Of a DNA stretch of 7,485 nt, positions 1 to 6,100 are shown piece by piece. The position numbers and the translations under genes are program-made. Each line of letters starts with the position of its first letter. The first letter of the stretch is position 1. Under the pieces are notes generated by a model. The model made no database searches and was not told the DNA's origin. It worked only from the letters and a program-made list of their open reading frames with translations. Origin of the DNA: Gemmatimonadaceae bacterium (GTDB lineage: Bacteria > Gemmatimonadota > Gemmatimonadetes > Gemmatimonadales > Gemmatimonadaceae); assembly GCA_019689955.1 (NCBI GenBank), contig JADGGM010000136.1, forward strand, positions 1 through 7,485. The letters are read 5' to 3'.

Positions 1-1202
1 AGCGGGTACGCCACGACCCACCCCACCAGCAACGCGCCCGCCAGCATCGCCACCACCGTCGCCACCGCGAACACCAGCCCCAGCCCCAGCTCGCGCACGC
101 CGACGCGCTCGCGCCGTACCGCGAGCACGAGCACCGCGAGCCCCAGCACGAGCGCGAGCCCCGCCAGCACCACCGCCGTGCGCTCCGTGTAGTGCACCAT
201 CACCGTGCCCAGCAGGTCGTAGTACACCGCGCGCACGCGGCTCACGTTCCCCGGGAGCGGGCCGTTCGCCAGCGTGCGGGCGAGCGCCAGCGCGTTCGCG
301 CCCATCTGCTGCATCGAGCCCGGCGAGATGTTCCACGTGCGATCGCGCTGCGTGTGGTACGCCCACCCCCCGCGGTAGAGCGCGATGTCGAGCCCCGGGA
401 GCGCGGCGAAGTCGCGGTAGATGCGGAAGTCCGTGTCCGACGGGATCGCGCCGCTCTGGAAGATGTCCTGCGCGATCACCGTCCCGTACGGGTACGGCAC
501 CGCGCGCGCGTACGCGTCGGTGAGCCACGCGTTCCCCGGCCCCGTCTGGAAGAGGATCGCCTTCCCCGACGTTCCCGCGGACTCCAGGTTCACGAACGCC
601 CGCACATCGTGGATCCACGGGTGCCGCGTGAACCCGTGCGCCCCCACGAGCCCCTGTTCTTCGCCGTCGTTGAAGTTGACGATCACCGTGTGCGCGAGCG
701 TCGGTCCGGCGGCGAGCGCGCGCACGACCTCCACGAGCGACGCCACCGCCACGCCGTCGTCCGCCGCGCCGACGCTCCCCGCGGGCGTGTCGTAGTGCGC
801 CGAGAGCAGCACCGCGTCGCGCGAGCGGCCGGGGATGCGGGCCAGCACGTTGCGCACGGTGTACGCCACGGTCCCGTATCCCGGCACGGACCACGCCCCG
901 CTCACGTCCTGTTGCGCCACCTCGATCCCCGGGATCGCGCGCAGCGTGCGCTCGAGGTACGCCGCCGCGCTGTCCGCGCCCGGGGTCCCGGCCACGCGGT
1001 CGCGGATCGAGTCGGCGAGCATGGTGAGCACCGGCCATGCGCGCGCGGCGGAGAACTCCGTCGGCGCCACCGTGGCGGGCTTGGGGGCCGGCGGGCGCTC
1101 GCGCCACGCGATGAGGACCATGACCCAGACGACGACGGCCGCCGAGACGGTCCAGTACTGCACCGGTTCGATCCAGCCCCGCAGCCGGCGATGACGTGCC
1201 AT
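1..1202 (-). CDS. M28-family zinc metallopeptidase, membrane-anchored, ERMP1/Pff1-like (C-terminal part beyond the window)
   Basis: Predicted zinc-dependent exopeptidase anchored in the inner membrane with its catalytic domain in the periplasm. Translating leftward from the ATG at 1202-1200 gives 400 residues with no stop before the window edge. A basic N-terminus (MARHRRLRGW) precedes a membrane helix at about 17-33. The M28 core follows: SAHYDT (His136), GAADDG (Asp148, bridging zinc ligand), NFNDGEEQG (Glu181 base, Glu182 ligand), NLESAG (Glu207) and YHT (His283). All expected metal and catalytic residues are present. FQTGPGNAWL (218-227) and PSDTDFRIYRDF (254-265) match, from memory, conserved blocks of the ERMP1/Pff1 branch. 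Two more helices (about 342-362 and 372-398) lie after the protease domain, so this is a multi-pass protein; ERMP1-type proteins have a long membrane C-terminus, most of which would lie outside the window. GGGAG at 1215-1211 supports the start. The physiological substrate is unknown. Confidence in the family is high. Confidence 0.93.
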   Translation of the reverse strand, partial: MARHRRLRGWIEPVQYWTVSAAVVVWVMVLIAWRERPPAPKPATVAPTEFSAARAWPVLTMLADSIRDRVAGTPGADSAAAYLERTLRAIPGIEVAQQDVSGAWSVPGYGTVAYTVRNVLARIPGRSRDAVLLSAHYDTPAGSVGAADDGVAVASLVEVVRALAAGPTLAHTVIVNFNDGEEQGLVGAHGFTRHPWIHDVRAFVNLESAGTSGKAILFQTGPGNAWLTDAYARAVPYPYGTVIAQDIFQSGAIPSDTDFRIYRDFAALPGLDIALYRGGWAYHTQRDRTWNISPGSMQQMGANALALARTLANGPLPGNVSRVRAVYYDLLGTVMVHYTERTAVVLAGLALVLGLAVLVLAVRRERVGVRELGLGLVFAVATVVAMLAGALLVGWVVAYP

Positions 1203-1210
1203 GGAAAGAG

Positions 1211-1215
1211 CTCCC
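1211..1215 (-). promoter_or_regulatory. Ribosome binding site of the M28 peptidase
   Basis: GGGAG on the minus strand, 8 bases before the ATG at 1202. It fixes the start of the peptidase and falls just after the U-rich tail of the upstream hairpin, so the peptidase can be translated independently of the lipoprotein gene. Confidence 0.6.
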
Positions 1216-1217
1216 GC

Positions 1218-1261
1218 GAAAAGAGAAGCGACGCGCGCGGCAATGTGCCGTGCGCGTCGCT
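1218..1261 (-). terminator. Rho-independent terminator-like hairpin after the lipoprotein gene
   Basis: Positions 1227-1242 and 1246-1261 form a 16-base-pair stem with one G-U type mismatch and a 3-base loop (1243-1245). Read on the minus strand, the stem is followed at once by TCTCTTTTC (1226-1218), a U-rich tail. On the plus strand no T run follows, so the element is directional. It lies 22 bases beyond the lipoprotein stop codon and 15 bases before the start of the peptidase gene. It could therefore end the lipoprotein transcript or attenuate read-through into the peptidase. No clear promoter for the peptidase is visible in the 81-base gap. Confidence 0.7.
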
Positions 1262-1283
1262 CCAGATCAAGCGGGCGACGACG

Positions 1284-2120
1284 CTAGTGACAGCCGGAGA
1301 TCGCGTGCGTCGCGAGGTCGAGCGTGCAGGTGAGCTCGCCCACTTCGAGCGGGACCGTCTGCGTTCCGTTGAACGTCACCACCGCGCGCCGCGTCACCGT
1401 CCTCTCGTAGTGCCGCATTCCCGACTCCGCGGTGACGAGCGCGGTGATGGTGTGCACGAGCGTTCCGCTCTGGGGCCACGGGTACGTGGAGCGCGGCATG
1501 GCGAAGGCCACCGCGGTCGCCGTGTCGTACGCCGTGTAGTGGAACGCGCGCGAGCCGTTCGCGGCCGTGTACGTGGTGCTGTCCGCCCGCACCCCCGTGC
1601 CGGTCCACACGTGGAGCACCGGGCTTCCGCTCCGATCCACGACCATCGTCGCCGTGTCGGCGCGGTTCACCCAGTAGGTCTTCGCGGGGTTCCACGCCGG
1701 CGTGAAGGAGCCGGTCACCGTACGGCGGTGGTTCACCGAGTCGGTCGCCGCGGGGTCCCAGCCGAGCCCGAAGTCCGTCCCCTCCCAGAAGCGACGCTGA
1801 CGGACGACATCCAACCCGTTCCACCGGGTCTTCTCGCACGTGAACCACCCGTCGCCGTCAGGGCCCGAGCAGCTCACCGTCACGGCGTTGAACCCGGCGT
1901 CCGGGCCGACGACCGATGCGCTTGCGCCGTCGGCCTGCTCGTCGCCGGTCATGAGGTCGACGGAGGTGGCGATGGCTTCACCGGCGTCGGCCGCGACGGA
2001 CTGCTCGACCTCGGCGTCGGGGACGGAGAAGCTCGGACCCGTGGAGTCGCTGCTGCACGCCGCGAGGCCGAACACCAGCACGGCCGCGGCCATCGAATAC
2101 GAGACGGTACGCCGGTTCAT
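1284..2120 (-). CDS. Predicted lipoprotein of unknown function
   Basis: A 278-residue protein that I do not recognise as a named family. The N-terminus is a clear lipoprotein signal: basic MNRR, a hydrophobic stretch at about 8-21 and lipobox L-A-A-C with the lipidated cysteine at 22. The mature end (CSSDSTGP) is a flexible Ser/Asp/Gly linker of a kind I associate with Gemmatimonadota secreted proteins. Asp23 of many inner-membrane-retained lipoproteins is absent (Ser here), which fits outer-membrane export if an E. coli-like sorting rule applies. The rest is rich in Thr, Val, Ala and aromatic residues, suggesting a beta-rich fold. Four more cysteines sit in two close pairs, 84/95 and 265/277, and probably form disulfides in the periplasm. 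Start ATG at 2120 has GAGG 5 bases upstream; stop is TAG at 1286-1284. It is the first gene of the leftward pair and is divergent from the glycolytic cluster. No catalytic motif is visible. Confidence 0.88.
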   Translation of the reverse strand: MNRRTVSYSMAAAVLVFGLAACSSDSTGPSFSVPDAEVEQSVAADAGEAIATSVDLMTGDEQADGASASVVGPDAGFNAVTVSCSGPDGDGWFTCEKTRWNGLDVVRQRRFWEGTDFGLGWDPAATDSVNHRRTVTGSFTPAWNPAKTYWVNRADTATMVVDRSGSPVLHVWTGTGVRADSTTYTAANGSRAFHYTAYDTATAVAFAMPRSTYPWPQSGTLVHTITALVTAESGMRHYERTVTRRAVVTFNGTQTVPLEVGELTCTLDLATHAISGCH

Positions 2121-2125
2121 ACGAT

Positions 2126-2129
2126 CCTC
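2126..2129 (-). promoter_or_regulatory. Ribosome binding site of the lipoprotein gene
   Basis: GAGG on the minus strand, 5 bases before the ATG at 2120. It supports this start, which also gives an intact signal peptide. I find no convincing -10/-35 pair for this gene in 2130-2294; that stretch is very GC-rich and holds overlapping short inverted repeats around 2194-2219. Confidence 0.5.
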
Positions 2130-2294
2130 TACCTGTGTGAGGGAGACGATGCTGCACCAAGCCCTGCTCTGCCTCGTGAGACGCGGGCCCGGCGGTGCCG
2201 TTAAGGCGCCGGGGGCGCCGTCCGGTCACGGGCACCGCCCCGCAACGGGCAAGCAACGGCGGCGCAAGGAGTTGCCGGCGCCGGTGCGCGCCGC

Positions 2295-2323
2295 TTGATT
2301 CACACGGAGCACCCGAATACATC
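2295..2323 (+). promoter_or_regulatory. Possible promoter of the glycolytic cluster
   Basis: The segment from about 2295 to 2345 is the most AT-rich part of the divergent intergenic region. TTGATT (2295-2300) resembles a -35 box (4 of 6 bases), and TACATC (2318-2323), 17 bases later, is a weak -10 (3 of 6). Transcription would start near 2330, leaving a leader of about 20-30 bases before the pyruvate kinase start. If this is the promoter, the TTG at 2295 cannot be the start codon, since it would be outside the transcript. This is a pattern match only. Confidence 0.25.
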
Positions 2324-2357
2324 TGCGGCACACCTTCTTTCTTTCACCGTGCGGCTC

Positions 2358-3776
2358 GTGCCCTCCACATCGTTCGTCCACACCAAGATCGTCTGCACCC
2401 TGGGGCCGGCATCCTCCTCGCCGGAGGTGCTCCGGTCGCTCATGGAAGCCGGGTTGAACGTGGCCCGGATCAACTTCTCACACGGCACCCACGAGGAGCA
2501 CGCGGCGGTCATCGCGACCGTGCGTCGTCTCGCCGCGGAGCTCGAACGCCCCGTGGCGATCCTCGGCGATCTGCAGGGGCCGCGCATCCGCGTCGGCGCC
2601 CTCGACGAGCCGATCTCCCTCGCCGACGGCGCGGACGTCGTGCTCGCTCCCGAGGACATCGCGCGCGCGGGCGAGATCCCGATCACGTACGGCGCGCTGA
2701 GCGACGACGTGCGCGTGGGCGACCGGGTGCTCATGGACGATGGGCTCATCGAGCTGGTCGTCGCCGCGGTCGAGCGGCCGCGTGTGCGGGCGCGGGTGGT
2801 GCACGGAGGGCTCCTCCGCAGCCACAAGGGGATGAACCTCCCGGGGGTCGCGGTCTCCGCGCCGTCGATCACCGACAAGGACCGCGCCGACATCGCCTTC
2901 GCGGTGGCGCAGGAGCTCGACTACCTCGCGCTCAGCTTCGTGCGCCGCGCGGAGGACATCGCGTCGCTCCGCGCGCTCATCCCGAAGTGGATGCTCGTCG
3001 TCGCCAAGATCGAGAAGGACACGGCGCTCGCCAACATCCGCTCGATCGTCGAAGCGTCGAACGCGGTGATGGTCGCGCGCGGTGATCTCGGGGTGGAGCT
3101 CCCCTTCGAGGAGGTGCCGATCGCGCAGAAGCGGATCATCGCGGTCGCCAACGCGCTCGGCCGGCCGGTGATCACGGCCACGCAGATGCTCGAGTCGATG
3201 GTCACCAACCCGCGCCCCACGCGCGCCGAGGCGAGCGACGTGGCGAACGCGATCCTCGACGGGACCGACGCCGTGATGCTCTCCGCCGAGACGGCCACCG
3301 GACACTACCCCGAGCTCGCCGTGCGCGCGATGACGCGCATCAGCCGCGAGATCGAGGCGCACCCGATGCCGCGCCCGCAGCGGCCGCACGGACGCCGCGA
3401 GAACGACGTCCCCGTCGCCACCGAGGACGCGATCGCCGCGGCGACCGCCGCCGCGGCCGCATCGCTCGGCGCGCCCATCGTCATGGTCATCACCAAGAGC
3501 GGGTTCACCGCGCGCATCGTCGCCTCGTACCGCCCCGCGGTGCCGATCTTCGCCCTCACCGACGTCGAGCGCACCTACCGGCAGCTCGCGCTCGTGCGCG
3601 GCGTGATCCCCGCGCTCGTCGCTCCGGCCGCGACGTACGAGGAGATGTTCGAGCACGGCCGCGCGCTCCTCCGCCGCCTCGGGCTCGCCCAGCCGGGGGA
3701 CCGCATCCTCGTCACCGCCGGCGTCCCCTTCGACGTCCCGGGCACCACCAACCTGCTGCGCGTGGAAGTCGTGTGA
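2358..3776 (+). CDS. pyk: Pyruvate kinase
   Basis: Catalyses phosphoenolpyruvate + ADP to pyruvate + ATP, the last step of glycolysis, in the cytosol. Numbering from GTG 2358 (472 residues, normal for bacteria): TKIVCTLGPAS (9-19) opens the barrel, RINFSHG (37-43) is the nucleotide/phosphate site, the B domain covers about 74-168, VAKIEKDTAL holds catalytic Lys217 and metal ligand Glu219, MVARGDLGVEL (238-248) binds metal, and TATQMLESM (273-281) holds the active-site Thr. The C-terminal regulatory domain follows, with ITKSGFTARIVASYRP. The GDLQGPRIRVG block (70-80) has Leu72, Gln73 and Arg76 where potassium-dependent enzymes have Thr, Lys and Glu, so the enzyme is probably potassium-independent. 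The start is uncertain: in-frame TTG 2295, GTG 2349 and GTG 2358 all lack a Shine-Dalgarno. I chose 2358 because it leaves the short N-terminus usual before TKIVCTLGP. The stop overlaps the next gene. Confidence 0.97.
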   Translation: MPSTSFVHTKIVCTLGPASSSPEVLRSLMEAGLNVARINFSHGTHEEHAAVIATVRRLAAELERPVAILGDLQGPRIRVGALDEPISLADGADVVLAPEDIARAGEIPITYGALSDDVRVGDRVLMDDGLIELVVAAVERPRVRARVVHGGLLRSHKGMNLPGVAVSAPSITDKDRADIAFAVAQELDYLALSFVRRAEDIASLRALIPKWMLVVAKIEKDTALANIRSIVEASNAVMVARGDLGVELPFEEVPIAQKRIIAVANALGRPVITATQMLESMVTNPRPTRAEASDVANAILDGTDAVMLSAETATGHYPELAVRAMTRISREIEAHPMPRPQRPHGRRENDVPVATEDAIAAATAAAAASLGAPIVMVITKSGFTARIVASYRPAVPIFALTDVERTYRQLALVRGVIPALVAPAATYEEMFEHGRALLRRLGLAQPGDRILVTAGVPFDVPGTTNLLRVEVV

Positions 3777-4552
3777 AGCTCACCTTCCTCGGCACCGGCA
3801 CGAGCTTCGGCGTCCCCCAGATCGGCTGTAGCTGCGCCGTCTGCCGCTCCCCCGACCCGCGCGACCGGCGCATGCGCAGCGCGGCCGTCGTGGAGACCGA
3901 CTCGGGGCTCCGGCTCCTCATCGACACCCCGCCGGAGCTGCGCCTGCAGCTCATCACCGCAGGGATCGACCGCATCGACGCGGTGCTCTTCACCCACGAG
4001 CACGCGGACCATACCCATGGGATCGACGACCTCCGCGCCGTCTCCAACCGCCGCGGCGCGGCGATCCCCATGTACGGCCCCGCCGAGACGCTGGAGCACC
4101 TCGCGCAGCGCTTCCCGTACATCTTCGACGACCGCGTGCGCGCGCTCCCGGGCACGTCCAAACCGGAAGCGCAGGCACGCGCAGTGCACGAGGGGACGCC
4201 GGTGCGGATCGGCGACGTCGACGTGATCCCCGTGGCGGTGCCGCACGGGACCGTCACGGTGTTCGGCTACCGGATCGGCCCGCTCGGCTACGTCACCGAC
4301 GCCAAGCGCGTCCCCGAGGCGGCGCTCGCGGCGCTTCGCGGGGTGCGCGTGCTCGTGGTCAACGCGCTCTTCCGTACCGAGCACCCGACGCACCTGAGCA
4401 TCCCCGAAGCGATCCAGGTGGCCCACGAGATCGGCGCCGAGCGCACGTATCTCACCCACCTGACGCACGACAACCTGCACGCCGACCTCGAGGCCGAGCT
4501 CCCCGCTGGGATCGCGCCGGCGTTCGACGGGCTCACCATTCGCATCGACTGA
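3773..4552 (+). CDS. PhnP-like metallo-beta-lactamase-fold phosphodiesterase
   Basis: A 259-residue metal-dependent hydrolase of the COG1235/PhnP type, cytosolic. Visible features: GTGTSFGVP (7-15); Cys19, Cys21 and Cys24, matching the three cysteines that in E. coli PhnP hold a structural zinc; the metallo-beta-lactamase motif HEHADH (75-80); His158, Asp176 and His229 as remaining metal ligands; His207 in the place of the PhnP catalytic His; and His232 as the likely fourth structural-zinc ligand (alignment from memory). All key residues are intact. PhnP itself cleaves 5-phosphoribosyl 1,2-cyclic phosphate in phosphonate breakdown, but no phn gene is seen here, so the substrate is open. GTG start overlaps the pyruvate kinase stop (GTGA), with GGAAG at 3764-3768 as a weak ribosome site, so translation is probably coupled. 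The glucose-6-phosphate isomerase gene begins 4 bases after its stop. It could also have been named a YycJ- or RNase Z-like protein; the three-cysteine motif argues for PhnP-like. Confidence 0.92.
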   Translation: MKLTFLGTGTSFGVPQIGCSCAVCRSPDPRDRRMRSAAVVETDSGLRLLIDTPPELRLQLITAGIDRIDAVLFTHEHADHTHGIDDLRAVSNRRGAAIPMYGPAETLEHLAQRFPYIFDDRVRALPGTSKPEAQARAVHEGTPVRIGDVDVIPVAVPHGTVTVFGYRIGPLGYVTDAKRVPEAALAALRGVRVLVVNALFRTEHPTHLSIPEAIQVAHEIGAERTYLTHLTHDNLHADLEAELPAGIAPAFDGLTIRID

Positions 4553-4556
4553 CGCC

Positions 4557-5945
4557 ATGGCCATCCACCTCGACTACACCAACATGCTCGCGGCCAACGT
4601 CCCCGGCGGCGGGATCAGCGAGGCCGCGTGGGACGACGCGGAGACGGCGTTCGCCGCGGCGCGCCGCACGCTCGAGGCGCAGCGCGCGGCCGGCGCGCTC
4701 GGCTTCCTCGATGTCGCCGAAGGGCACGCGAGCCTCGCCGAGCTGCGCCAGTTCGCCGATGGCGCCGGGCAGGCGTTCAACGACATCGTCGTGCTCGGGA
4801 TCGGCGGCTCCGCGCTCGGCACCATCGCGCTCCGCACCGCGCTCGCCGCACCGCGCTGGAACGAGCTCTCCGACGACGCGCGCGACTTCTTCCCGCGCCT
4901 CCACGTGCTCGACAACGTGGACCCGACCACCATCGCCCCGCTGCTCGATCGCCTGGAGCTCGGGAGCACGCTGTTCATCGTCATCTCGAAGTCCGGCTCC
5001 ACGGCGGAGACCATGGCGCAGTACCTCATCGTGCGCGCGAAGCTCGAGGAGGCGCTGGAGGACGGGTTCCAGCGCCACCTGGTCTTCATCACTGATCCGG
5101 AGAAGGGCGCGCTCCGCGCCATCGCGCGCGCCGAGCGCATCGTGTCGCTCGACGTCCCGCCGAACGTCGGCGGACGGTTCAGCGTCCTCTCCCCCGTGGG
5201 GCTCCTCCCCGCGGCGCTCATCGGGATCGACGTCCACGCCCTCGTCGACGGCGCCGCGGACATGGCGCGCCGGTGCGAACGCGCGACGCTCGCCGAGAAC
5301 CCCGCAGGGGTGTACGCCACCCTGCAATGGCTCGCCGACACGCAGCTCGGCTGCGGGATCCACGTCCTCATGCCGTACAGCGACCCGCTGCGCGACCTCG
5401 GCGACTGGTTCGTGCAGCTCTGGGCCGAGAGCCTCGGGAAGCTCCGCGACGGCACGACCCCCACCGGCCCCACCCCCATGGGCGCGCTCGGCGCCACGGA
5501 CCAGCACAGCAAGGTGCAGCTGTTCATGGAGGGGCCGCGGAACAAGACCGTGACCTTCGTGGCCGTGAAGGAGCTCCCCCGCGACCTCGAGATCCCGCGC
5601 CTCCACGGCGACATCCCCGAGCTCGCCTACCTCGGCGGGCACCACCTCGGGGAGCTGCTCGACATCGAGCGGCGGGCCACCGCCGGCGCCCTCGCCCGAC
5701 GCGGCCGCCCGAACATGACCATCACCCTCGACCGCGTCGACGCCTGGCACGTCGGGGGGCTCATCATGCTGCTGGAGATGGCCACCATCTACGCCGGCGC
5801 CCTGTACGGGATCAACCCGCTCGACCAGCCGGGGGTGGAGCTCGGGAAGCAGTTCACCTACGCCATGCTCGGTCGCGCGGACGCCGAACGCGCGCGCCAG
5901 GAGTGGGAGCAGCTCCCCAAGCCCGACCCCCGGCGGGTCATCTGA
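4557..5945 (+). CDS. pgi: Glucose-6-phosphate isomerase
   Basis: Interconverts glucose 6-phosphate and fructose 6-phosphate in glycolysis and gluconeogenesis; cytosolic, normally a dimer. The 462 residues match the shorter bacterial form (E. coli-type enzymes are about 550). Two SIS sugar-phosphate domains are visible. VLGIGGSALG (79-88) and ISKSGSTAET (143-152) bind the phosphate. GGRFSVLSPVG (205-215) is signature 1 with catalytic Arg207. WAESLGK contains base Glu291, ATDQHSK contains His317 (ring opening), and DQPGVELGK (423-431) is signature 2 with Lys431. Signature 2 has Leu422 where the common pattern has Phe/Tyr, a mild variation. All catalytic residues are present. ATG follows the preceding stop by 4 bases with no Shine-Dalgarno, so translation probably depends on ribosomes finishing the hydrolase gene, tying the two products together. 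Stop TGA is at 5943-5945. Identification is secure. Confidence 0.97.
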   Translation: MAIHLDYTNMLAANVPGGGISEAAWDDAETAFAAARRTLEAQRAAGALGFLDVAEGHASLAELRQFADGAGQAFNDIVVLGIGGSALGTIALRTALAAPRWNELSDDARDFFPRLHVLDNVDPTTIAPLLDRLELGSTLFIVISKSGSTAETMAQYLIVRAKLEEALEDGFQRHLVFITDPEKGALRAIARAERIVSLDVPPNVGGRFSVLSPVGLLPAALIGIDVHALVDGAADMARRCERATLAENPAGVYATLQWLADTQLGCGIHVLMPYSDPLRDLGDWFVQLWAESLGKLRDGTTPTGPTPMGALGATDQHSKVQLFMEGPRNKTVTFVAVKELPRDLEIPRLHGDIPELAYLGGHHLGELLDIERRATAGALARRGRPNMTITLDRVDAWHVGGLIMLLEMATIYAGALYGINPLDQPGVELGKQFTYAMLGRADAERARQEWEQLPKPDPRRVI

Positions 5946-6100
5946 CCCCCACGACGAGCCCGCGGGGGCGATCGGAGTACCGCCCCTTGCGACCCCAGGC
6001 CGGCTCAGTCACCTTGTCCCCAAGGCATCTCGTACCGTGCGCGCGCGTACGGCGGGGCAGGTGGCGGTCGGGACGGGCGTTCACTGAATTCGGAGGATCG
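5946..6100 (+). other. Intergenic region between pgi and the aldolase gene
   Basis: A 155-base non-coding gap. It contains short inverted repeats: CCCCC/GGGGG (5946-5950 with 5964-5968), CCTTG/CAAGG (6012-6016 with 6021-6025, 4-base loop) and CCGT/ACGG around an alternating GC core (6035-6052). None is followed by a T run, so I do not call a terminator. I find no convincing -35/-10 pair. The aldolase gene may be cotranscribed with pgi or have its own unrecognised promoter here. Confidence 0.5.
6092..6096 (+). promoter_or_regulatory. Ribosome binding site of the aldolase gene
   Basis: GGAGG, 4 bases before the ATG at 6101. It is the best Shine-Dalgarno of the plus-strand genes and fixes the aldolase start. 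Its strength contrasts with the absent or weak sites of the three coupled genes upstream, which fits independent translation initiation. Confidence 0.7.

Noticed and set aside
192..2204. A 670-codon open frame on the plus strand across both leftward genes
   Set aside because: It runs antisense to the M28 peptidase and the lipoprotein, both of which have clear motifs. Its translation is dominated by Arg, His, Val and Ala in low-complexity order, as expected from the complement of GC-rich codons.
2194..2219. Overlapping inverted repeats (GGTGCC/GGCGCC and GGCGCC/GGCGCC) in the divergent intergenic region, as an operator or riboswitch
   Set aside because: Six-base GC arms with very short loops are common in this composition. 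There is no recognisable aptamer or regulator gene nearby.
2478..3656. A 392-codon open frame on the minus strand opposite pyruvate kinase
   Set aside because: Its product is Arg/Asp/His-rich with no motif, and the plus strand encodes an unmistakable pyruvate kinase. It is a GC-rich shadow frame.
4533..5750. A 405-codon open frame on the minus strand opposite pgi
   Set aside because: Antisense to all the conserved catalytic motifs of glucose-6-phosphate isomerase; no motif of its own.
5946..5968. CCCCC/GGGGG inverted repeat just after pgi as a terminator
   Set aside because: Only 5 pairs with a 13-base loop and no T run after it. In such GC-rich DNA this is likely by chance.
6035..6052. Alternating GC tract with flanking CCGT/ACGG, as a regulatory hairpin for the aldolase gene
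   Set aside because: Short stem, no U tail and no anti-Shine-Dalgarno pairing with GGAGG at 6092; nothing supports a function.
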